In this document: positions 1 through 6,610 of the stretch, piece after piece
How positions within the stretch are numbered: position 1 is the stretch's first letter
Layout of the letters: each line of letters opens with the position of its first letter
NCBI GenBank assembly: GCA_023665325.1
Contig: JAMPED010000035.1
Coordinates: 1 to 15,806 of the forward strand
DNA: 15,806 nucleotides
Source: Acetobacter sp.
GTDB lineage: Bacteria > Pseudomonadota > Alphaproteobacteria > RF32 > CAG-239
Reading direction: 5' to 3'
Made by a program: the position numbers and the translations under genes
The notes under the pieces: model-generated
Told to the model about the DNA's origin: nothing
Seen by the model: only the letters and a program-made list of their open reading frames with translations
Database searches by the model: none

Positions 1-48
1 GATCCCTTGACTCAGGGTGCCGGAATGGGGCACCCTGAGAGGGATGAC
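1..48 (+). repeat. Type A palindromic intergenic repeat
   Basis: GATCCCTTGAC at the left and GAGGGATGACA at the right enclose a perfect 11-bp inverted repeat (CTCAGGGTGCC / GGCACCCTGAG). Near-identical copies lie at 1565-1612, 2131-2179 and 15493-15541. A partial right arm (GAGGGATGACAG) follows at 61-72. This copy lies upstream of the 428-aa gene, and the 1565 copy lies downstream of it. Confidence 0.9.
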
Positions 49-120
49 ACAGAAAAGCGAGAGGGATGACAGTGGTGGTATGGGCAACGGTATGGGAATA
101 TTGGGAAAGGATAAATTAGA

Positions 121-1407
121 ATGTTATATGAAGTACAAGATAGGTTAACTGATGAAAAGCGGCGGCAGATATTGGAACGTTTTGCTGCGGCGAAGAAAAA
201 ATATGAAACGGAAAAGCAACAACGCGTATTGGCGGATTTGGCTCTTGCTCAGTCGCGGATGGAGCGTGAAGAGAAGGAACGTGCAGATGCGGCGGCATTG
301 CAAGAGAGAATTGACCGTAAGCAATATGAAAAACGGTTGACGAAGTTACAGCAACGTAACTCTAATCTTAAACCAGTTCGAGAAGATGGGATTGTTGATA
401 AGCTTGCTGAAGCGATTGCGACCTCTGAAACGGCACGATATGTGGCACTGGGGATGCAGGCAGTGGTGGATTCTCCAGTGAACCCGATGAGCGTGTATAT
501 GCGTGCGGGAAACTGGCTTACGGGGAATGGATATCGTACGGAGCTTGAGAATGTTGTTCAACCTGAAACCAAAATGGAGAAGGCTCTATATGAGGGAGTG
601 AAGACAGCTTATAGTACTTTGGCGCTTGGTGCTTCAGGAGGGATGGCGGCTACAACGGGTAAAGTTACGAAAGCGGCGGCGTCTTCTAATAAACTGGTGC
701 GTGGGGCGGCGAAAGGTTTTCAATATGTTGCTTATCCAGGGGCTTTAATGCCTCAAGTGGGGGCGGCTGAAGGTGCTTTGGCGGCGACATCTTTGGTGAA
801 TTTGGAAAAGCCTGATGAAAATGCTTCGTTTGGGCGTAAGGCTCGTTATGCGGCGGCTAATTTGGGGATTGGTCTAGCAGGGGGTGTTGCTGGCGGAGGT
901 GTGGGCGGAGCGATTGGGTCTGCGTTTAATCGGCAAGCGATTAAACGAGGAACAAAGGAATTGGCTCGACAGCTCAAAACGCAAGAATATTCTGACATTG
1001 AGATGGGACGGTTTTCACGGAAGGCACTGATGGAACTGAATGATATTCGGTATAAAGAAGGGGTTAAGCCAATGAGAGATAATCAGTTGTTGATTAAAGC
1101 AGATAGGGTTGAGCATATTTATGAAAGACGGGTGAGAGATGGAAATATGCGTTCGCAAGAAATATCTAATGTTGTAGGTGATTTGGTGAAAGCGCCAAAG
1201 TTGACGGTTAAAGCTGGAAAAAATATTAGAAATCAGGAACTAAGCTATATTCCGAATGGTGCAACGAGTGGATATGCTGGGTATGTTTCAGTGGTTGAGA
1301 GGGAAAGAGAAGTTCCTTCTTTGATAAAAAAGATATCCGGTACTCGGTTGGATGAGAGAACTGGGTTAATAACCTCTATGAAGAAAAAGGTGAAGAAACT
1401 ACGCTAA
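121..1407 (+). CDS. Phage-like protein with possible C-terminal BECR-type nuclease domain
   Basis: 428 aa; AAAGGA about 10 bp upstream supports this ATG. Residues ~1-85 are highly charged and probably coiled coil. Residues ~145-270 are rich in Gly, Ala and hydrophobic residues (GLAGGVAGGGVGGAIG near 250-265), like the membrane-active stretches of podoviral ejection and polyvalent proteins. The last ~100 residues (HIYERR, EISNVVGDLVKAPKL, GYAGYVSVVERE) resemble phage Barnase-EndoU-ColicinE5/D-RelE (BECR) nuclease modules, in which an HI motif precedes a helix and then a Tyr/Val-rich strand. This is recognition by eye, not a profile match. The gene is separated from the virion genes by ~970 bp of repeats and is bracketed by type A repeats, so it may be cargo or a fragment of a larger ejected protein. 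No adjacent immunity gene is seen. It could instead be a plain internal virion protein. Confidence 0.7.
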   Translation: MLYEVQDRLTDEKRRQILERFAAAKKKYETEKQQRVLADLALAQSRMEREEKERADAAALQERIDRKQYEKRLTKLQQRNSNLKPVREDGIVDKLAEAIATSETARYVALGMQAVVDSPVNPMSVYMRAGNWLTGNGYRTELENVVQPETKMEKALYEGVKTAYSTLALGASGGMAATTGKVTKAAASSNKLVRGAAKGFQYVAYPGALMPQVGAAEGALAATSLVNLEKPDENASFGRKARYAAANLGIGLAGGVAGGGVGGAIGSAFNRQAIKRGTKELARQLKTQEYSDIEMGRFSRKALMELNDIRYKEGVKPMRDNQLLIKADRVEHIYERRVRDGNMRSQEISNVVGDLVKAPKLTVKAGKNIRNQELSYIPNGATSGYAGYVSVVEREREVPSLIKKISGTRLDERTGLITSMKKKVKKLR

Positions 1408-1570
1408 AGAAAAGGTACCGGCGGACGTATACATCACACCGGTAACTCCGCTGGTACTATGCTTTACTTAGGACGTATACATCGCACGGGTAAAATACCA
1501 GCCAGCTAGGTTATATATTAGTATCTTTTTTTTGTTTGTCAAGGGGAAAATGTTTGTGGAAGGAGATCTC
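1395..1570 (+). repeat. Two-hairpin structured element, copy 1
   Basis: This element begins in the last codons of the 428-aa gene and aligns almost without gaps to 1805-1980 (offset 410). Hairpin 1 pairs TACCGG (1416-1421) with CCGGTA (1439-1444) around loop 1423-1438. Hairpin 2 pairs TTTAC (1463-1467) with GTAAA (1490-1494), extended by two T.G pairs, around loop 1471-1486. Both loops fit GGAYGYATRCATCRYA. An enclosing stem GGTACTA (1453-1459) / TAGTATC (1519-1525) leads straight into T8. It could act as the terminator or 3' UTR of the gene, be a small structured RNA, or be a mobile palindromic element. Confidence 0.75.
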
Positions 1571-1683
1571 TTGACTCAGGGTGCCGAAGTTGGGCACCCT
1601 GAGAGGGATGACGGAGAAAAGCGAGTATGGTTTTATTTCTTTTAATATGTCATCGCTCTGAACGCAGTGAAGTCAAGCGATCT
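1565..1683 (+). repeat. Composite repeat: type A followed by inverted type C
   Basis: Type A occupies 1565-1612 (stem 1575-1585 / 1593-1603). A spacer (agtatggtttt...ttaatatg) follows, and then type C at 1648-1683 (TGTCATCGCT...AGCGATCT). The same A-spacer-C module occurs at 2131-2249 and 15493-15609, and with A reduced to its right arm at 15727-15804, so it is a mobile or amplified unit of about 120 bp. The sequence at 1698-1804 between this module and the next element has no recognisable gene. Confidence 0.85.
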
Positions 1684-1804
1684 CGTGAGAGTATGGTGGC
1701 AGCGCCACAGGCAACGGTTTTGGCTGCGGTGGGTTGAGAGTGTGATTTTTAACGAGCGGGCTATGGGGGAAATACAGTTATTGAGGGACTTGTTGCAACA
1801 TAAA

Positions 1805-1980
1805 GGAACTACCCTAAAAAAGAGTTACCGGGGATGCATACATCACACCGGTGACATCTATGGATACTATTTTTTATTGGGGATGTATGCATCGTACCAA
1901 TAAAATATCCATATAGTATGTTTAATTATAATCTCTTTTTTTTGTTTGTCAAGGTGGAAATGTTTGTGGAAGGAGATCCC
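1805..1980 (+). repeat. Two-hairpin structured element, copy 2
   Basis: This is the diverged copy of 1395-1570. Hairpin 1: GTTACCGG (1824-1831) / CCGGTGAC (1848-1855), loop 1832-1847. Hairpin 2: TTTTATTGG (1872-1880) / CCAATAAAA (1897-1905), loop 1881-1896. Enclosing stem: ATACTAT (1864-1870) / ATAGTAT (1913-1919). T8 lies at 1936-1943, followed by the same TTTGTCAAGG...GTTTGTGGAAGGAGATC tail. Stem sequences differ from copy 1 but still pair, partly through T.G, while the loops are conserved. Only the last codons of the upstream gene have a counterpart here (AAGGAACTACCCTAA). Confidence 0.75.
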
Positions 1981-2324
1981 TTGACGGGGCGTTGCCCCAA
2001 GGGATGACAGAGGAAAGAGAGTATGGATTGCCACGTCGCTATCGCGCCTCGCAATGACGGGCTGTGGCGTGGAGTGGGAGATCCCTTGACGGCTTGCGGG
2101 CAAGCCGAGGGATGACAGAGAAAAGAGGGAGATCCCTTGACTCAGGGTGCCGGAGTAGGGCACCCTGAGAGGGATGACAGAGAAAAGAGAGTATGGTTTT
2201 GTTTCTTTTAATATGTCATCGCTCTGAACGTAGTGAAGTCAAGCGATCTGGTGAGAGTATGGGGGGTGTTTATTTATGGATTGCCACGGTAGGTTGCGCT
2301 TACGCGCCGACCTCGCAATGACGG
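1975..2324 (+). repeat. Dense cluster of palindromic repeats (types A, B, C)
   Basis: Six units lie in a row. Type A at 1975-2009 (core GGGGC-GTT-GCCCC); type B at 2025-2060 (GGATTGCCAC...CTCGCAATGACGG); type A at 2080-2116 (core GGCTTGC/GCAAGCC); type A at 2131-2179 (core CTCAGGGTGCC); inverted type C at 2213-2249; type B at 2278-2324. The flanks are conserved while the inner palindromes differ. Apart from these units the 1408-2381 stretch holds only the two-hairpin elements; no gene is visible. 2325-2381 carries the ribosome-binding region of the next gene. Confidence 0.88.
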
Positions 2325-2381
2325 TGGAGGAGAGGGGGATGGTGGGGAAAAGTTAATTTTTTTTATTTAAGGGAGATTGTT

Positions 2382-3428
2382 ATGAGTTTGAAACCAGCTA
2401 AGGTGCAATTTAATGGCGGTGAATTAAGTCCGTGGTTAGAGGGGCGCACTGATATTGCTAAATTTGATAAAACGGCGAAGCTTTGCCGTAATTTTATTCC
2501 ACTTGCGGAGGGGAGTTTGAAACGTCGCGGTGGAACACATTTTGTGGCGATGACGCCTCAGGGGATGGCACTGATGTTTAAAATTATCGCATATCCGGAA
2601 GATGCGACAGTGGTGATTAACGGTCAGGAGCGGCGTTCGATTTTGGTGACACGCGGTGATAAGGTTAGTTTTGAGGTGAGAGCGGATGGGTATAATTCGC
2701 AGGCAGGTGAGATGGTAGTATCTGAAAAGACTGAGCTTACGGTGAAGCTAATTTCTTGTTTGGATGTGTGTATTTTGACGGTGACGCCGGTGCCTGGTGA
2801 TGCGACGGTGAAGATTGCTGGATTGCCGCGACGTTCTTACAAGGCACCTCAAAATACGGATGTTGCGTATTGGGTATATAAAGATGGGTATAAGATGAAG
2901 TCTGGTCTGGTGTTTATGAATGAAGACAAGAATTTGACTGTAGAACTTGAATTAGAAACTGGCTCATCTGGTGAATATGGTGACTGGGGAAGACCGCAAT
3001 ATTTTGTTTCTTGTACGGCAGTGGGGCGTGTTGATGTGCAGCTTAAATGTTTGTGCTATCGTTTTACTAACGGCTACTTGATGGTGGTGTTTAAAGCGGG
3101 GCTTAAGGTGCCTGATGAAGCGGCTGAGATGAGGTTTTTCTATACGACAAAAGATGGGTATAATGCGCTGACATATAAGAATAATACGTATTATCTGAGT
3201 TGTTTGCATACGACGTCTGATGCGTATTATTACAAAGATGTGGATGGCACAGTTATCAGTGCTTTTACGAAGGCGCTTGAGATGAAAGTGTGTGGTTGGC
3301 AGTTGGATGAAGATAAGCGTTATGCTTCGTTTTATGCGCGCTATGATGGAACGGTTACGGGAGCGTTGATTAAGCTTTATTATGATGGTGAAGTGGTTTG
3401 GAAATTGGAAGGAAGAAAAAATGGTTAG
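2382..3428 (+). CDS. Podoviral tail nozzle (gp12-like), N-terminal part with PEGA-like repeats
   Basis: 348 aa; GGGAG upstream fits this start. Residues 1-57 (FNGGELSPWLEGRTD, LCRNFIPLAEGSLKRRGGTHF) carry the N-terminal signature of podoviral tail nozzle/tail tubular B-type proteins. In the usual single-gene form this is followed directly by a [LV]xPFxxS...LEF stretch. Here that stretch lies in the next gene. In between come two PEGA-like repeats (~66-124, YPEDATVVINGQ...ADGY; ~131-191, TPVPGDATVKIAG...KDGY) and ~150 residues of unknown, Tyr-rich sequence. PEGA-type folds are surface beta-sandwiches that often bind glycans or other proteins, so an exposed decoration on the nozzle is plausible. 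The stop overlaps the next gene's start (ATGGTTAG) just after an A6 run. Losing one A would fuse the two frames. Confidence 0.82.
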   Translation: MSLKPAKVQFNGGELSPWLEGRTDIAKFDKTAKLCRNFIPLAEGSLKRRGGTHFVAMTPQGMALMFKIIAYPEDATVVINGQERRSILVTRGDKVSFEVRADGYNSQAGEMVVSEKTELTVKLISCLDVCILTVTPVPGDATVKIAGLPRRSYKAPQNTDVAYWVYKDGYKMKSGLVFMNEDKNLTVELELETGSSGEYGDWGRPQYFVSCTAVGRVDVQLKCLCYRFTNGYLMVVFKAGLKVPDEAAEMRFFYTTKDGYNALTYKNNTYYLSCLHTTSDAYYYKDVDGTVISAFTKALEMKVCGWQLDEDKRYASFYARYDGTVTGALIKLYYDGEVVWKLEGRKNG

Positions 3429-5613
3429 TGAGAAATGTTTGTTGGTTCCATTTAAGTATAGTCACAAGGTGGCGTTTATGTTGGAATTTAGCCATAAGAA
3501 AATTCGTATTTATGCGCAAGGAAAGTTGCTTAAGAATGAAGATATGCTGAAGAAGAATGATTTTTATTTCAAAACGACAGGAATTGGCGAAGTGTTGGTT
3601 AATGGAAATCAGGCTGGAGAGGTGATGTCTGCGGCTGTGGCTGAGCGGGCACAGAGTGAATATTTTGAGATTGCATCGCCATATTCATACGCTGACTTAT
3701 GGGATGAAGAGGAGCTTTGCTGGAAAATTCAGACAATTCAGAATGGAGATGTTTTATATGTTTTTAATGCTAAATTTCCGATTATGACGCTAAAACGCTA
3801 TGCGAATACGGATTGGAGATTAGAGGAATTGCCTATCCTTAAGGGACCATTTTTGCCGGTGAATACGACGGATATTTCGATTAAAGGGATTGCGGTGGAT
3901 GGTCGATTACATTTGCAGGCGTCGGCGGATTTGTTTAAGGAAACTGACGTTATGCGGTTGGTACGTTTGCGCGGAGGGGAAGATAATGTTTTGCCTTGGA
4001 CTTCATCAATGCAGGTAAAGACGAATCAAATATGTTATTCTGATAAGAAGTATTATCGTGCGGTTTCTGAGGGGACAACTGGGACAAACAAGCCGGTGCA
4101 TACGCAAGGGGTACGTTCTGATGGTGGGGTGCGCTGGAGGTATGCTCACGATGGTTGGGGAATTGTTCAGATTTCGGAATATATTAGCCCAAGGGAAGTG
4201 GCGGTGTATTGGGTGGTTCCTTTGGCTGAAGGAGCAGTTGAGGGGACAACGTATTGGGAATTAGGACTGTTGCATTCGGGGGCTGAGTATCCGATTTCGG
4301 GGGCGTTTTTCCGCAATCGATTTGCGTTTTTGGTAAATACGGATACGGGACCGCAGGTATGTTTTTCGGTGAATGGGGATTATGATAACTTTCTTGATCA
4401 GGAATTTGGTGAGGCGACGGCTGAGTCTGCTATTACTGTGCCGGTGTTAAACACTGAATTTAATGAAGGAAAGTGGCTATTTGCTGGTGATGTGCTTTTT
4501 GTGGGGACGGGCGCGGCTGAGTTTTATATTGATGCGGTTTCGCCTAATGCGGCGATGGCGTCGGATAATATTAAAATCTCACAGATTTCTAATGTGGGGA
4601 GCAAGCCGGTGATGCCGGTGGCTGTGGGGGCGCATATTTTCTTTACGGATAGGTATGGGCTCTCGCTTAGGGATTTGACGTATAATTATTATAATGATGG
4701 TTATGACCAAATGGATATTTCGCTTTTGGGGAAGCATTTGTTTTTCTCGCGCATTGTGGCGATGAGTTATCAGGAAGTGCCAGACAAGGTGCTTTGGTGT
4801 TTGATGGGCGATGGAACGTTGACGGCACTTACTTTTTCGGCTGAGCAGGAAGTGGCGGCGCTTTCGCGGCACGATTTTAGTGGGGCGGTGGAAAGTATTG
4901 CGGTGATTCCGAATTTGGAGGATTGTCGTGATGAGTTGTGGCTTTCGTTGAGAAGAATTATTGATGGTGAAACGGTGCGTACGGTGGAATGGATGGATAA
5001 CGGGATGCCGCTTAGTTATCCTTTTGGTGCGTTTAAGAGTATTCAAGAGACAAATTTGACGGTGGCGGAATATACGCTTAAACAGGCGATGTATTTGGAT
5101 GCGGCGGTAAAATTTGAACGCGGAGATGATGATGTACGTGAGGTGATATCTGGTTTGCAACATCTGGAGGGAAAACAGGTTTTGCTGTTTGCTGATGGGG
5201 TGGTGTTGCCGCCGCAGATTGTGATGAATGGTAAAGTGAGTATTAAGAAAACATATGCGAAAGTTTGGGTTGGACTGCCGGTTAGGAGTCAATTTATTCC
5301 GCAGAGTATTTATGTGGGCAATGAAGGGAGTTCTGGCATTGGGCAGAAACAACGGATTAACCATTTGTTGTTGATGTTGTATCTTTCTGGCGGTGGTAAG
5401 ATTGGACAAGATGAAAAAACGTTGTGTGAGATTTTGTATCGTACGGCGGATGCGAAGATGAATTCACCACGAGGGTTGTTTTCTGGCAATAAAGAGGTGT
5501 TGTTTAATGGTTCGACGAATGTTGATGAGCAAGCGGTGTCTATTTTGATTGAAAATGAGTCGCCGTTGCCGATGAATATATTGGCGATTGTGCCGGCGAT
5601 GGATGTATCTTAG
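3421..5613 (+). CDS. Podoviral tail nozzle (gp12-like), main body
   Basis: 730 aa from the ATG at 3421, chosen because GGAAGG precedes it and it overlaps the upstream stop by 8 bp. The frame stays open leftward to 3382 without another plausible start. Residues 7-25 (LLVPFKYSHKVAFMLEF) and ~90-150 (YFEIASPYSYADL...GDVLYVFNAKFPIMTLKRY...DWRLEELPILKGPFLP) are the hallmark middle section of podoviral nozzle proteins, which extend the portal/adaptor tube and gate DNA exit. The protein lacks the canonical N-terminus, which is encoded just upstream in another frame, so the two genes are best read as one ~1076-aa nozzle split by a frame break. Possible explanations are two translationally coupled subunits, slippage on the A6 run (3416-3421), a recent mutation or a homopolymer sequencing error. 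Confidence 0.85.
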   Translation: MVSEKCLLVPFKYSHKVAFMLEFSHKKIRIYAQGKLLKNEDMLKKNDFYFKTTGIGEVLVNGNQAGEVMSAAVAERAQSEYFEIASPYSYADLWDEEELCWKIQTIQNGDVLYVFNAKFPIMTLKRYANTDWRLEELPILKGPFLPVNTTDISIKGIAVDGRLHLQASADLFKETDVMRLVRLRGGEDNVLPWTSSMQVKTNQICYSDKKYYRAVSEGTTGTNKPVHTQGVRSDGGVRWRYAHDGWGIVQISEYISPREVAVYWVVPLAEGAVEGTTYWELGLLHSGAEYPISGAFFRNRFAFLVNTDTGPQVCFSVNGDYDNFLDQEFGEATAESAITVPVLNTEFNEGKWLFAGDVLFVGTGAAEFYIDAVSPNAAMASDNIKISQISNVGSKPVMPVAVGAHIFFTDRYGLSLRDLTYNYYNDGYDQMDISLLGKHLFFSRIVAMSYQEVPDKVLWCLMGDGTLTALTFSAEQEVAALSRHDFSGAVESIAVIPNLEDCRDELWLSLRRIIDGETVRTVEWMDNGMPLSYPFGAFKSIQETNLTVAEYTLKQAMYLDAAVKFERGDDDVREVISGLQHLEGKQVLLFADGVVLPPQIVMNGKVSIKKTYAKVWVGLPVRSQFIPQSIYVGNEGSSGIGQKQRINHLLLMLYLSGGGKIGQDEKTLCEILYRTADAKMNSPRGLFSGNKEVLFNGSTNVDEQAVSILIENESPLPMNILAIVPAMDVS

Positions 5614-5617
5614 GAAA

Positions 5618-5690
5618 ATGCCACGGCGTGAGCGGTTCGCAATGACGGTGTTTTTTGGGGGGGAGAAGGTTGCTATGGACGTTCTCCCCC
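5618..5690 (+). repeat. Degenerate type B repeat plus G/C hairpin inside the phage operon
   Basis: 5618-5648 (TGCCACGGC...TTCGCAATGACGG) is a shortened type B repeat lying 4 bp after the nozzle stop codon. 5659-5667 (GGGGGAGAA) pairs perfectly with 5682-5690 (TTCTCCCCC). No T tract follows, so an intrinsic terminator is unlikely. An RNA-processing or stability hairpin between two virion genes is possible. Confidence 0.65.
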
Positions 5691-5724
5691 AAGTTGTGAA
5701 TGAGATAAAGTAGGATTCTGAAAG

Positions 5725-6141
5725 ATGATTAGAGTATATCAACGAGGGGACGCTTGGCGGGTGATGGTACAGCATTGGCAGTTGGATGAAGCTGTTGATG
5801 GGGTGCGGTATTTTGATAATGTTGGTAAGTATTCTTTGATTGGAGAGGATGGAAAAGTGTTGGCGGTGTTTGGTTATGTAGTAGACCAATCGGCGGTAGA
5901 TTGTTATGCGCTAGTTGGGGGGAATGCGCGGCGTGGGTTGAGAGAGGCGGTGAGGTTTTTGAAACGAAGCATTCCTATGACAATGAGAGAGCTTAGGGTG
6001 TGTTTGGCACGGATGACGGTGAAAAAAGGATTTTCGGCAGGAGAACGGTTTGCTTTGATGTTAGGATTTTATCCGACTGAGATATTGCCGAAGTTTTATA
6101 ATGAAAATGATTATCAACTTTTTGAAAGGATGGAAAAATGA
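5725..6141 (+). CDS. gp13-like internal virion protein, GNAT-type fold
   Basis: 138 aa. Position (after the nozzle, before a gp14-like gene) and sequence (GNARRGLREAVRFL, MTMRELRVCLARM, KKGFSAGERFALMLGFYPTEIL) match the small acetyltransferase-like internal proteins related to T7 gp13. In T7 this protein is needed for assembly of the internal core. A real acetyltransferase activity is not implied. The stop overlaps the next start as ATGA, indicating translational coupling. The start follows AGGAT at some distance, so initiation may be modest. Confidence 0.65.
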   Translation: MIRVYQRGDAWRVMVQHWQLDEAVDGVRYFDNVGKYSLIGEDGKVLAVFGYVVDQSAVDCYALVGGNARRGLREAVRFLKRSIPMTMRELRVCLARMTVKKGFSAGERFALMLGFYPTEILPKFYNENDYQLFERMEK

Positions 6142-6599
6142 GTTTGGGTTTAGCAGCGGCGGTAGGGGTTAATTTTGCTGCAGGTTTTTTAAAAGGTCGT
6201 AACGAGGGTGATGAAGAAAAAGCGAAGGCTGCGACATATTTGCAGGATGCGGAGCTTTATCGGCGTAATGCACGGATTGCGCGGTTGACGGGCGCGTATA
6301 ATGAAGATATTGCACGTTCGCAACAACGGGCAGCGGTGGCAAAAAGTGCGGCGGCAGCAGGTGAAGCGGGTATGGGGGAAAGCACGACGACGATGACGGC
6401 TTTGATGACGACCTATAACGCACTGGAGCAAAATATATTATCTGCACGGTTTCAGGTGGAGAGCGAGGCGGAAAATTATCTTTATCAAGCGCGCGTGGCG
6501 GATGAAAACGCGCGGCAAGCAAATAAAAAAGCGAAACATAAATATCAGCAAGCATTGCTGAGTGGGGCAAGTAGTGCTTTATCGGCATTAAAATTTTAG
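6138..6599 (+). CDS. gp14-like internal virion (ejection) protein
   Basis: 153 aa. There is a short hydrophobic N-terminus (LGLAAAVGVNFAAGF), then a long Ala/Gln/Arg-rich helical region (~25-145) with recurrent Asn/Glu-Ala spacing, typical of T7 gp14-type proteins that form the outer-membrane part of the ejection channel. It begins inside the previous stop codon (ATGA) and ends 11 bp before the next start. Size and position between the gp13-like and gp15-like genes support the call. Sequence similarity in this family is low, so the evidence is mostly architectural. Confidence 0.75.
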   Translation: MSLGLAAAVGVNFAAGFLKGRNEGDEEKAKAATYLQDAELYRRNARIARLTGAYNEDIARSQQRAAVAKSAAAAGEAGMGESTTTMTALMTTYNALEQNILSARFQVESEAENYLYQARVADENARQANKKAKHKYQQALLSGASSALSALKF

Positions 6600-6610
6600 G
6601 AGATGAAAAG

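Noticed and set aside
1667..1903. 78-codon plus-strand frame
   Set aside because: It lies across a type C repeat and the copy 2 hairpins; no ribosome-binding site and no protein-like pattern.
1867..2163. 98-codon minus-strand frame
   Set aside because: Translation of palindromic repeats (VIARRDSDVAI, SSLGATPRQGIS) only; typical spurious frame.
1975..2324. CRISPR array
   Set aside because: Units are palindromic, mixed in type and orientation, with uneven spacing and no constant repeat with unique spacers.
4579..5409. 276-codon minus-strand frame
   Set aside because: Antisense shadow of the nozzle gene, very rich in His, Arg, Ile and Asn; no start signal.
5659..5690. Intrinsic terminator between nozzle and gp13-like genes
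   Set aside because: The hairpin is strong but no T tract follows, and ending transcription there would cut off the remaining virion genes.
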